Shown here: piece by piece, positions 50,601 through 62,148 of the stretch
Layout: every line of letters starts with the position of its first letter
Position numbering within the stretch: the stretch's first letter is position 1
Assembly (NCBI RefSeq): GCF_021134715.1
Contig: NC_060018.1
Location: 310,001-374,000 of the forward strand
Length of the DNA: 64,000 nucleotides
Direction of reading: 5' to 3'
From: Daphnia pulex
Lineage: Eukaryota; Arthropoda; Branchiopoda; Diplostraca; Daphniidae
Notes under the pieces: generated by a model
Told to the model about the DNA's origin: nothing
Database searches by the model: none
Seen by the model: the letters and a program-made list of their open reading frames with translations, nothing else
Translations under genes and position numbers: made by a program

Positions 50601-51055
50601 TATCGAAATGTCCGGGTTCAGCTAATGCTCCCATGTACAACGACAACCGACCATTGCACAGCGCCGCTACTTTATCCGAGGTCACGGACATGCAGCAATT
50701 GGAGCTGGTCAATATCTTGCTCAAGTATGGCGCTGACAAGGCGTTACGCAACAAAGCCAACAAGCTGCCCATTGAACTGGTTCAGCAGGATCGCGATCGG
50801 GTAGGTTATCTTTTTTTCCCGTCTCGATTCCCCATCACTACTGCGCACTTTTCCTCAATTTTCCCACTTCTCTCTTTTTGGCTATCAAAATTGATTCCCA
50901 TCAGCTGTTTATTCGATAGCCAAAACACGGGATCGTATTCTCGTCATTTGATCCTTTTTTTCTTTTTCTAATGACGTCAAATGAAACTCGAAAATTTTTC
51001 CTCGTTTCAGGTTAAAGCTGTTCTTCAAGCCCGTGCGCGTCAAAACTATTCGTGA
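47662..51055 (+). CDS. Nuclear IkB-like ankyrin-repeat protein (IkB-zeta/Bcl-3 type)
   Basis: Seven exons (47662-48855, 48934-49739, 49821-49944, 50019-50250, 50337-50452, 50528-50800, 51011-51055) give 929 residues. Residues about 690-925 hold roughly six ankyrin repeats (DGDTPLMVACANP, NNRRETALYLAASERRPLVAGYL, KGNTVIHYLAMWGDEF, NHTGRSALHETVMLY, SGKTPVHIAVEKRDPFLLEL, NDNRPLHSAATLSEV), spaced as in Bcl-3/IkB-zeta proteins that bind Rel dimers. The long N-terminus lacks a DSGxxS degron and is Ser/Pro/Gln-rich, as in nuclear transcriptional IkBs. An ordered helical block lies at about 170-250 (EMLRQSYYRLVRFLRLDSPN, KRLQSFLFMYLIEVKRKS). It is likely a modulator of NF-kB immune transcription; arthropod members of this type are known, but I do not assign a name. 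Confidence 0.85.
49449..49540 (+). repeat. CAA/CAG-rich poly-Gln segments in the IkB-like gene
   Basis: Two imperfect CAA/CAG runs encode short Gln tracts separated by PVSPAVVASK and similar phrases. They are coding low-complexity sequence likely to vary in length. Confidence 0.75.
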
Positions 51056-52030
51056 GACTCCCCATTTACCGACGTGTCCATCATCCATCGCTTTTGGCTG
51101 CAAAGTAAGTTCAATTCAGAGATGCAGGGAAATTGTGACGACAGATGCCATCATGCAAAAGTGTCCACGAAATATCTTTATTATTCATTTGTGCGTGTGC
51201 TTTCCAGTTGCTTCAATTTTTCCTTATCATATAGTGTAATGTTGTTCGTTTTCCATTTCCCTCCCTGAAACCAAATATCTAGAGATTGCATTTACTTTGA
51301 ATCATTTGGCTCATTTTTTTGTTTTCCCTTTTTCTATTATCTTTTATGTCTTTCCCGTTTAAACTACCCTATTTTATGCAGTAAAAGCAAAGAGCCCTGG
51401 GTGCGACCACAGCAGTGTCGTCGTCCTTTAGAAACAAGTCTGTTAGTCCACATTTCGGAAATAATACAGATGTATGGCCCAATAATCCGCCGAGCTCAGA
51501 CGGAGGCGCGTTGTCAATTTTCTCTCGTCGCCCATATTTTATTGGTAGGGAAAACACGGCGGCGGCCTCCAAGTTTGCCAAAGTTTTCCCTTTATATTGC
51601 GACGCCGCTAGACTGTCGACTATAGCGATAAAAGTCAACAATAGCTTTCAAAAATCTATGACGATAGATGGGGCCAACTAATACAAAAATACAGCCAGTC
51701 CCGACGGGCGCAGCACAACAATATTGTACACAAAAGCAACGCCATGTGGCACCTAATCAGTTTGCCAGAAGCGGAAGACAACCGACCAACATTTCACCAG
51801 TTGTGTCTGGCCTGTGCCGTGCTGTTCGTGGTTGCCATACTTTACGAGCGCAATGTCAGTGACATCCCAAATTAAATTTGTCCTTTTTTTTTTAGTTTAT
51901 ACTTGTTAACACAAAAAATTGACATGCAAAATACAGAAACAGACAAAATACTGAAAATAGCATGTGCGTAGTATAAAACTATTATATTGAATGAGCAAAT
52001 AACAGTTTTTTTGAAGGGGGGTGCAATAAT
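51056..52030. other. Convergent 3' flanks
   Basis: 3' flank of the ankyrin gene (plus) and of the LRR gene (minus). The open frames around 51370-51680 on both strands lack splice support and recognisable motifs. Confidence 0.4.
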
Positions 52031-53714
52031 TCAAGTGACGATAGTGATGACGGGAGAGGCTGCTGCCGAAATCATTTGAATTCCCGATGGTGTGATGCTG
52101 GTGCCGAGAATTTCCAGCCGTCGGAGGGATTTGATGCAAGTCGGAGGGATTTCCCCGTCGGCCATCATTTCTTGTTCTTCATCTTCTGGCCATTGCGGGG
52201 AATTGTCGTCGTCGTAGACCAAATTGGGTTCTCTGTTGTTGACCTGCTTTTCGTCGACGACCGAGTAGCGTCGGATACCGCGGACGAGAAGTCGAGGAAA
52301 CCAAACCATACATCCGGAAACATGGTTATGTGATGCTGATGGAGCCGATATCTTCCGGCAACGCTCTCGTTCGGATTTCCATCCGCGGGCGGATGTTTGC
52401 GGTTCTTGCGCTGCGGACTCTTTGATTAGATCGGGGTCACAGAGTAGTTTTATTCCACTGTCGGTTACGTCAATCGAATAGCACACGTCCATTTCCTTCA
52501 ACATAATAATCAACTTTCATTTAAAATCAAATTCAATATTGATTGAGTTATTTATACCTGGAGGTGACGACAATTTTTAGCCAATGCTGCAATCTGCTCC
52601 ATTCAAAGACAATGTCGCTACTGTACAGGGAAAATTACAGTTGAAACGTATTAATTAACAATAATTACCATCGTGTCGTTTGCCAAGTAGCGTAGCGAAA
52701 TTCGACGTAAATGCGTCATTCGTGCCAAAGCTGGGGGTAAATAGTCACGGCGCTGCAGCCACGAGCTGTCCTCTATTTCAACATCATTTGATGAATAATT
52801 CTCAATATGCAATTTACAAGGTTAATTCATACGAATGGTTAGATTTTCAAGTCCAGTGCCAAGTTGGCGCAGCGAAGTCACGAACGACTGCCGGAAGAAT
52901 GTCCGAACTGATTGCACGTGTACGTGCTTAACGGAGGTCGACAACAAAAGCTCAAACATGCTCAACTATATATCAATTATAAAAACATAATAAAAATGCA
53001 TGAAGGATTACGTCAGGATTATGCAAGATCAGTTAAGGAATCAGACAAGAGGCAAATAATGATATGAAAATTAACCTTGAAGACTTAAAATTATTATCAG
53101 CAAATATTCAATCATTCCGCTTTGGCTACGTCCTTGAGATTGAACAATAAAAAAAAACAATAACCACGTATGCACACATATCAGAGATGTGTTTAAGCTT
53201 TTATTCTACCGGTCCTGTTATCACGCATGGCGGCGCTGCGTGTGGGGAGGATCAAATTTTCTCATCCCCAACTCAATCGATAACAAGGAAATAAAAATCG
53301 CCGCCAAAAATAACCGTTTGTGCAGCAGCTCCACGTGCAGAAAAATAAAAAAAAGGATCGATACGTTACATCAATGAGTGTGTAGATGCGGCTGTCTTTC
53401 ATCGACGCATCGAGCAGCTGCTGTCGGATGGTGGCAGGAAGTTGAAATTTCAGGTAATGCTTTAACGCTCGTTTGTTTTCGCCGTAATTCTTTTCTTGGC
53501 ACAAGTTTTTCAGCTGAGCGAGAAAGGCCTCCAAGGCTAGTTGTTGCAAAAGCGTTGGACTGTGCAGTTTGTCCATGCGTGGAGCAGCAGGAGCAGGTCT
53601 CTGCTGCTGGGTTGATCGAGGGATGGAATAATAACGAGTTGGACTGGTTGGCCAAAAGAGTTCTTCGGCATCTTCGACTTCAACAGCTTCCAATTTCCAA
53701 TGATCCAGCTTCAT
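52031..53714 (-). CDS. Leucine-rich-repeat protein, unnamed
   Basis: Five exons (53370-53714, 52833-52965, 52669-52772, 52558-52596, 52031-52495) give 361 residues. The start is the ATG of MKLDHWKLEAVEVEDAEELF; an N-terminal Gln/Pro linker follows. The middle reads as leucine-rich repeats of the F-box/RNase-inhibitor style: LRQLGTGLENLTI, LARMTHLRRISLRYLANDTM, QIAALAKNCRHLQEMDVCYS, VTDSGIKLL, and later IKSLRRLEILGTSITPSGIQ. A roughly 90-residue acidic insert separates the last two repeats. No F-box is evident in the N-terminal exon. Such proteins are often ubiquitin-ligase substrate receptors, but that is not shown here. The 39-nt exon uses a weak acceptor (AATGGAG), so that junction is less certain. 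Confidence 0.65.
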
Positions 53715-54811
53715 TTTCACAGGTGATCACTATTACGCATCACTTATCAGACTGTCGTTGACACAAAAGTTCTCGGTGCTGGATATGTACATATTCTTTT
53801 ATTCCCACCTATTAATTGCCGGAGGGATAGATCGTGAGAGAGGTGGGGCTCAGAGCCCTTGAAAACAGCCAATGGTGTAACGACTTTTCATTAAATTCAC
53901 GTGGGGAAACGCAACAACGGCGATAGCTCCCTCTCGTGTGTTCACACCTTTGCTGAACGGGTGCCCAATTGCCCAGGGCATTATAACTTAACCACTACAA
54001 CAATGTCGGTGAAACCGTAGATTATTTTTACTATTCTTACACGCCAAATTTGCATGTATATTTTATCAAGTTGATTAAAAAGAAATTGAAATTTTAGGGT
54101 GGACTCCAATTTTATTGGTTCCGATTCGTTGGTTAACAAACAAACAGATTGTCGATCATTTTCGCTTTAGAAATTTTTATTTTACGACTGGCCATTTACT
54201 TCATACTTGACAATAAAATTTTAAAGTGCCCTTATTTTATTTCATTCAATATCAATAAAGGATACGTAGATTGTTTCGTAGAGATTGTTTCATAAGCTAA
54301 ACATCCGATGACGTAATTAAAAGGCTGGAGTGCGCACTTCGTAGTAGGGAAATGAGTTGTCTTTATTCTTATCATACACATGTATTCTTAACCACAAACC
54401 AGAAACTAAATAAGCCAAATATCAAAGTTTGATCATTTTATTTTAAAGAAACTATGCTTTGTTTCTTGTTTATAAAACACGATAATTCATCACCTTTTTT
54501 GTGTAGATTTGAATTAATGGTTTACATTTTTATTTCTATGAAGCATGTGTGTTCTGACATGTATATTAGTTTTCTTTATAAATTATTTCCCGTTTTCATT
54601 TTTTTTAGCCCTTCAGTGTACCGAAAACTTCCCGCTTATCATAAGTAAACCAAAGTAGAAATTCTAATTCTCACCGCCAGATGCCATTCAATTCAACAAC
54701 AAAACTGGTGGTTCGAAGAGCAGACAGTCGAAACATAAAAAATTGCATTTTTAAGTAATTTAAAGTTAAATAGAAAATTTTCTTTTAGTTAAAAGAATTA
54801 TCACGTTTCAA
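53715..54811. other. Divergent intergenic region LRR / photolyase
   Basis: AT-rich interval between divergent starts. A plus-strand frame at 54454-54648 has no motifs. Nothing else is supported. Confidence 0.4.
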
Positions 54812-57002
54812 ATGAGTAAGCCTAGTTCCTCTAAAGGGGCTTCAAAACCTCCGGCAACAAAGAAACCTAAATTGGAACCCTCTGATGATGAGGACAGTTC
54901 AGCATCGTTGGTTACTGATTCAGAGTTTCTGGCCAATATTCATTTAAAAAGGAAAAAATGTGCTGATAATATTCTCGAATTCAAGTTCAACAAGAAAAGG
55001 TGTCGGCTTCTATCAAAATCAATGGAGTTGGGAGATTCTGGGGGTGGAATTCTCTATTGGATGTCTCGTGAACAAAGAGTGCAAGGTAGTTTTTAATAAA
55101 AATATAAACAGAAAGCAGATAGATGTTAATTTTAACTTCGTTTATTTTCAAAGACAATTGGGCATTACTTTATGCACAGAGATTGGCTTTAAAAATGAAA
55201 CTTCCTTTACACATTTGTTTTTGCCTGGTTCCAACGTTTCTTGGTGCAACCATTCGACAATTTGGATTCATGCTGAAAGGTTAGTATACCTTTAATCAAA
55301 GCTTATCAATCAAGCTCTCAAATTTTGATATTTTTATTTTATTATCTTTTAGGTCTAGAAGAAGTGGAGACTGAATGCCAGAAACTAAAGATAGAATTCC
55401 ATTTGCTCAAAGGAGAATCTCAAATTTGTGTGCCAGACCTTATTAAGAAATTGAAACTGGATGCTGTTGTGGCTGATTTCTCGCCTTTGAGAGTTCCCCT
55501 CTCATGGATTGATAAAGTCAAGGAAAGCATTCCCAAAGATGTCCCCTTTTGCCAGGTGCCTAATAATCCTAATAATGATCATTCAAAACTTTCCTTTGAC
55601 AGCAACTTTAATTCTATTTTATTCTTTCTAGATAGATGCGCACAATATTGTTCCTGTTTGGGTAGCTTCTGACAAACAAGAAGTTGGTAATAATATTTTT
55701 CGCTCCGTAAAAAGTTCTGTAGCATTTATATAATTTGTCGTTTCAATCTTGATAGGAGCGAGAACTATCCGAAAAAAGATTAACGATAAATTGGATGAAT
55801 TTTTAACCGAATTTCCTCCAGTCATAGCACACCCGCACCCAGCCAAAACAAAAGCAAAAGTAAAGTCAAGAAGTTAAAAAAACAAACAAATTCCCTCAGT
55901 AACATTTTGGTTGCTGACAATTCCACTAGTCAGTAGACTGGAAGGCAGCAGATGCTTACCTTGAAGTTGATCGTACGGTTGGTGAAGTAGATTGGATTAC
56001 GCCGGGAACGAAAAGTGGCCTACAAGAATTGTTCAATTTTTGTCAAAAGCGTTTAAAGATGTATGCGGAAAAACGGAATGACCCCAACTTAGCTGCGCTG
56101 AGCAACTTGTCCCCGTGGTTACACTTTGGTTTGATATTCGATAAAAAATGTTCCGTTGTAAGATTGAGGTTGTAATTTTGACTTTGTGTATTGTGAACAG
56201 GTCAAATTTCGGCTCAGCGTTGCATTCTAGAGGTTAAGGGATATAAGACCAAACACGCTAAAAGTGTAGATGCTTATATGGAAGAAACTATCATTCGACG
56301 TGAGCTATCGGACAACTTTTGTTTCTATAATCCCAATTACGATAATTTGAAAGGTAGTGACTTAATCACAACTACAAAGAAAAACTTAAATTTATTTTGT
56401 TACGGTTATTAATTTAGGTGCGGCGAACTGGGCTCAGGAAACGTTGGAAGTTCACAAGTCAGTGATTTTTCTCCCGCTTTTCTCAAATGCTTTTTATCTT
56501 TATGTTGAATCCGTTTTAGGAAAGATAAACGTCCTGCGCTACTTAGTGCGCAACAGTTGGAAGAGGGCAAGACTCACGACGATCTCTGGAACGCTTCTCA
56601 AATTCAACTAACAAGAACTGGCAAAATGCACGGCTTTCTGAGGTTCTTAACACTTTAATTGTTTTTGTCAGTTCTGAGTTTATTTCCCCTTTTTTTGGGG
56701 GGTTGAACAGGATGTACTGGGCCAAAAAAATCCTGGAATGGACAGAAACGCCGGAAGAAGCTCTGAGAATCGCCATATATCTGAACGATCGATACAGTTT
56801 AGATGGGAGAGATCCGAGCGGTTACGTTGGTTGCATGTGGTCCATCTGTGGTATCCATGACATGGGATGGAAGCAACGAGATGTCTTTGGGAAAATTCGC
56901 TACATGAACTACAAAGGTTGTCAGCGAAAATTTGACGTTGTGGCGTTCGTTCATCGTTTTGGTGCAAGAGCCTACCCCATTAAAGGCGTAAAGTATGACT
57001 GA
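54812..57002 (+). CDS. phr: Class II CPD photolyase (deoxyribodipyrimidine photolyase)
   Basis: Ten exons (54812-55085, 55154-55279, 55353-55555, 55632-55686, 55756-55859, 55930-56128, 56201-56353, 56418-56457, 56520-56642, 56711-57002) give 522 residues. The enzyme uses FAD and light to split UV-induced cyclobutane pyrimidine dimers. The N-terminal tail (about 1-45) is basic and Ser-rich with KKPKLEP, a likely nuclear localisation signal. The alpha/beta photolyase domain has [20 protein letters not shown] and VADFSPLR. The FAD domain has [54 protein letters not shown] and [18 protein letters not shown]. Class II identity is clear from these motifs. It suits a transparent, sunlight-exposed planktonic animal. 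Confidence 0.97.
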
Positions 57003-57637
57003 GTGCATAAGTATGCTTGTGCGGATCTCCACTGCCGTAATTATTTAAATTCACCCATTTTAATTTATACGATGCGGATATTCTTTTAAATCCAGATCAT
57101 AAATACTGCAGAAATTCATTGTATTTTCAATCTTTTCTTCTCATGTTAATGAAAGCTGTCAAGCAGATTTTGGACGGTTTCGATTGTTCAACGAAAAATT
57201 GACAATTGTCTAATCTATTGTCTTGTATTGTTATTGCACAAATGAAAAGGCCAGAATACGTTAGAACGAAAATTAACATTAGAACATATTATATTAGATT
57301 GTACTATTCTTGGATGCATTACTTCCTGCCAGAATGCCAACCGACCGGGAGAGACAAAAAATATTATTTCAAAAATTTCAGAGAAGGCATTTGCGGCAGA
57401 AGGCACAGCATCGTGTAGTATACAAAAAAAAAGGGTTTTTGGGAGTGCAACAGAAAAATTACTCAAACATTTAAAGAAGTATTTCAGATTAATGGTCAGA
57501 AGCCAACAAAGCAAATCAAGTGTATGGTGACATAACTTAGTGTTTGACACATCAGATCGAAGAGTGTTTGAGAATGAGAACGTGCGACAACAGCAAAAGT
57601 TGTAAAAGATTATGCTTTTACAGATTATCTGAAACAC
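57003..57637. other. Convergent 3' flanks
   Basis: Between the photolyase stop (plus) and the MARVEL gene stop (minus). AT-rich, and should hold both 3' UTRs. No coding exon is supported. Confidence 0.5.
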
Positions 57638-58359
57638 TTAGGCGGGACTGCTAACGGTAGCAGTATTAACTCCCTTCCAATCAACAAATCGGTAGTAAGC
57701 GGCAATGCCATAGATAATTGTGGCGATGAATCCAAATACCTGGGAAAATGTTGAATGGTAAATTCTTTGCCTATCAGTAATACACACAGCAATATCTTTA
57801 ATTTACCGTTCCAGCGTACCAACCACTCCTATTCTCGTAGTTGGCGGCATAATGAGTAACAGCGCTGGCGGCAGTCAGATAGAAGAATGCCCACAAACCA
57901 TAAAAGATTAGCAGCTGAAAGACATTGAGAAATGATTATTTGTGAAAAATTAATTTTTAAAACAAACCTACCCCTAACTTCCAGGGGACTACTCTGACCA
58001 TTCTTTCCTGAAGACGACAAAAACCCAGGAAAAGTTCAATAAGACCTGACCAGAATCCTGTGACACAAACAAAATAAAACCATCCTTGTGGAGGTATGTA
58101 AGTGCTCCATGGTTGAGCAGCAATACAAATGAAGCAAATCACATTGATAACCTAAATGTACAGAGAAAAAAATAAATACATTAGAAACTTTCAGATTCCA
58201 TAAAACCTTGTGATGCAACACAGACTTGACTCAACAGGTGATATTTACCAAAGTAATTAGATTGAATCTTCCAAACAAAGTATGGATATATCCTCTGTCA
58301 ATTGATATTCCCAGTGAAGGACCTGTAGTAGTTGTCGTTGTAGTGGTAATAGTGGCCAT
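57638..58359 (-). CDS. MARVEL-domain tetraspan membrane protein (CMTM-like)
   Basis: Four exons (58249-58359, 57972-58151, 57807-57914, 57638-57739) give 166 residues. A short Thr-rich N-terminus precedes four hydrophobic segments (about 28-50, 63-85, 98-121, 134-155). Features such as GRFNLITLVINVICFICIAA, GWFYFVCVTGFWSGLIEL and AASAVTHYAANY fit the MARVEL fold, which is found in vesicle-trafficking and junction proteins and is closest in size to the CKLF-like MARVEL family. The specific role is unknown. Confidence 0.8.
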
Positions 58360-59095
58360 TCTGATTCGTCTAATAATAACCAAGGCAGCAACTCAACTAT
58401 TTTGAATGCATACAAGTAGAACACATCATTAGCAAAGTTTAGAATAAAAAGTGCCATTACAAAAACTAGTTTTCCATTAGCTAATAACAGGATATAAAGG
58501 AGAAAACATCAATCAGTTTATACTAAACGCAGAGATTGCTGTGTTTACAAGAATTTCAATTGCCTAGTGACTAATAGGTAAAGAAAGATATATTGGCTAC
58601 ATAATGTAGTGACGACTTATTACACAGTTTCACTAACCTGTATAGTTCTTAATCTATAATTTTGTGCACAGATCAGGAAGTTCAATGCAGATTCGAGCTT
58701 TCTGCTTTGGTTTCAGATCCTTTTAGGTTAACAGAAATAACAGATCTGAGTTGGTAGAGGCAGCCGCCCAAATAATTCAGGGTTGAGTAAGAATGGGATG
58801 GGGAGATGACGCCAGCACCTCAAGCGGCGAATGATATCATTCACAATCGTATCCGCGTATCGTATTATTAGCAGACGACAGTCGACAACACAAAAGTGAA
58901 AACGAGTCGTAAAACGAAATGGTGAAACGGCACATATTTTTCGGTCTAACTTGAGAAAATGCGCAGATCAGTAGTAGTTGTGCGTCACTGAAGTTGAGTA
59001 GAATTAGGTCAAACCTCTTTAGAACTTTCGATAGCCGTAATTTGCAAGATTTCCTGATTTTATAAATAATCGTCGTCCTGCAGTTCTTGCGAATC
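58360..59095. promoter_or_regulatory. Divergent promoter region MARVEL / SAMD8-like
   Basis: About 740 bp lies between divergent ATGs. An acceptor-like stretch (TCCTGCAG) lies near 59084 just before the SAMD8-like ATG, so a 5' UTR intron is possible. No TATA box is seen. Confidence 0.35.
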
Positions 59096-61138
59096 ATGGC
59101 TCTCCCCAGCTCTCCAATAGACTGGAATGAATCACATGTGAGAGAATGGCTTACCGAAGTCGGATTTGGTTCATACGCACATGTATTGTGTGACGTCCAT
59201 AAAATCAACGGAACTGCCCTGTTAATGCTCTCTGAAAAGGATTTGAAAAGTCCACCTATCAACATGGAGGTATGTTTAGAAAATGAAGTTGTTGTTTAAC
59301 TGTCCTATCTTCTTTTTATCTTCTTCTTTCAGGTTCTAGGAGATGTGAAAAATCTAGCAATTCAACTTTTTCTTTTAAGGATGAGACACGAGGAGAAAAT
59401 TAACAAATTGGGGTTTCCAATGAGTAGCAAGGCATTGTTGGCCCTCCCTTTTCCTTCCAAAGATACATATGGATTTCCCAAGAAAAAGTTGGCTGCCATT
59501 GTTAATGCAAAAAACGCAATGGATTTTTCAGGTGAATACATCCATCAAAATGGAGTTGGAATGGAAACAAGAGAAAGCTCTCCTGAATTCATAGTTGATG
59601 AGCTCAATTTTTGTAAGTTATACATTTTGTATTCAATTTCCCTAGAAATTTGTTTTACAATTTTCTTAATTTAGTTGTCAGCCCTGCTGATGGGTCTCCA
59701 ACAAGTCCAGGAATGGCAACTCATTTGGATCCAGAAATTGGGAAAACGTTTTTAAGCATCACTTATTTTGTTGTTGTGACCATTATTACTTCCCTTGTGA
59801 TGGTCACAGTGCATGATCGTGTACCGGATATGAAGAAATATCCTCCTCTTCCCGATATATTTTTAGACAATGTTCCGCTTATTCCTTGGTAAGAGTTTTC
59901 TTTAAAGGATGATTCCATCATTTTGTCTTAATTACTTTGTTTAATTTAATTATTAAGGGCATTTGATATGTGTGAGGTGTCAGGATGCCTTCTTCTGATA
60001 ACCTGGATTTGTGTTCTTGTCTGTCATAAACACAGGTATCATCTATGCCAATATTTTTTAAACATGAACAAAATTTTTAATATCATATTGTTAATCTTTC
60101 AGAATAATTTTGATGCGCCGGTTTTTCGCCCTAACTGGCACAGTTTTTTTGTTGCGATGCGTCACTATGATGATCACTTCATTAAGTGTTCCAGGTTCTC
60201 ATTTGGAGTGTGCTCCGAGGGTACGTTCTGTTCTGCACTTAATTCAAGTTTCAGATGTTGACTATTTTATTTTTATTAACAGCCGTATGGTGATATATGG
60301 GCGAAACTAGAAAAAGCTCTTGAAATATGGCGAGGTTCGTATGATTGTTTACGTATCATTCATTTGTATTATGATTATTATCATTGATTGATTAGGTTTT
60401 GGTATGAGCGTCCAAGGAGTTCGTACTTGCGGAGACTATATGTTTTCGGGACACACTGTCACATTGACTATGCTCAATTTCTTCATCACAGAATGTAATC
60501 TTATAATTTTTTCTAATCCTATCCACCCTTTTTCGAAAAACATATTTTTTTCCCTCGCCAACTGTAGATACCCCACGTAGATTGTATTTTCTACACACTT
60601 TCAGTTGGATTTTAAATTTATTCGGGGTTTTCTTCATTTTGGCTGCAAGAGAACACTACTCCATCGATGTCTTCGTTGCTTTCTACATATCGTCACGAAT
60701 GTTTTTGTAAGTAGCACAGTCGGTATGTAATGTATTCAAGCATAATTTATGAATGTAACTTGCGGCTTTTAGATATTACCATACGCTGGCCAATTCCCGC
60801 ACTTTGAAACAGGTTCGAGTTAAAACAAATCCATCATTCCACATACTGAATCTCTAATTCTATTTTGAATTTGTTTACAGAGAGACAGATACCGTGCAAG
60901 AGTGTGGTTCCCACTTTTCAGCTTTTTTGAGGCGCGCATTGATGGAATGGTTCCGAATGAATATCAGTTGCCTTGGGCTCACTTTTCCCAACCGTCGATT
61001 TGTAACTTCCGTCGTCGATTGAGAAAGTTTTTGCTTAAAATAAGGAAAAATATTTGGACTGTGCGCTCCGTTGAACAACGCTCCAGTGACAAGATCAAGC
61101 CTGCCGTTAGCAATAAGCGATCAAAAAAGAAGAATTAG
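59096..61138 (+). CDS. SAMD8: Sphingomyelin synthase-related protein 1 (SAMD8-like)
   Basis: Ten exons (59096-59269, 59333-59612, 59675-59888, 59958-60035, 60103-60220, 60283-60334, 60396-60494, 60568-60706, 60773-60812, 60881-61138) give 483 residues. SAMD8 is an ER ceramide phosphoethanolamine synthase that senses ceramide. The N-terminal SAM domain (about 5-75) has [21 protein letters not shown] and [14 protein letters not shown]. Six membrane segments follow. The PAP2_C catalytic triad is visible: His in [15 protein letters not shown], and His/Asp in [14 protein letters not shown]. The C-terminal tail is strongly basic (KKKN end) and cytosolic. Length and order match vertebrate SAMD8 apart from a longer tail. 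Confidence 0.95.
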
Positions 61139-62148
61139 TGCGACATTATCCGTTAGTAAAAGTAACGTATTAAGTTGTAAACTCAGTTCAGTTTCAGCAC
61201 TGGATTACCTCTCAGTATGATCGACTGCCCTCGTTCCTGTCATGACCTCATTGTCCTTTGCACACACGTAATCTAATCATAAATAGTCCTCTAGCAAGCA
61301 CAGAAGCACCTGATCCATTCTAGTATTTCTTTTTGTAATATCAAAATTTTTTTTTTATTTATTTATTCAGCAGGAACATTTTTGAACTATTTACAAGTCA
61401 GTTACAAAAATCCATGTTTGAAATAAGTTAATTGATGTCTGTATTTCTCAGTTAGTGGTCTCGTGCTCAAGCCTACAAATACCAAAATTTGTTTTACTCA
61501 TTTTTTTTACATTAAAGCGTATGTGTTGCAGTATGCGAAATTCACGTTGAAAATACATCCCTCTTCCAGTGTGGCTATCCGAATACTCAATAAATGATTA
61601 CACTATCAAAAACTGTTGGTGTGAAGTGTGATGAGCTGATGAATTTTAGTCAAATTAGATAGAACTACTTAGATATTTGTGAACCCCAGTTCTACAAAAA
61701 ATGTAATGCAAATTCCAAACCAATATTTTTTAGATTGGAAATCGAAACAAAACGTTCATTGAAGCAGGTTGGTTTGATGGAAAATCTATATCTCATACGC
61801 AACAAGGGATCAGATTGAAGTGAATTATGTAACTGAATTGCGAAATTTTATAAGGAGATTAAATTTGCGTTATGCATCCTGGCAGTAGAAAATTTTGTGT
61901 TTAAAAAAAATCTCTCTCCTTAATTGTACTGCTTTTTTCACCACGCCCACCAGATGTCGTGAGGATCGTGCATAATTAAAGACTTGCAGACGAAAGGATT
62001 TTCATTTTTCAGAATTGCTGCGGTCTGCGGAGCTCTTTTAGTCGAAATTCGGCCCATTAGTCAATCAAAACTAAATCATTTTGCTATTAACACAACAAAT
62101 ATAATGTGCCGGTTAATGTCTTAAATGTGATAAACACGGAGTCAAGAA
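61139..62148. other. Intergenic, SAMD8 3' flank / FBXO30 promoter
   Basis: AT-rich. AATAAA-like signals occur around 61588 (CAATAAATGA). No coding exon or RNA gene is supported. Confidence 0.45.
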
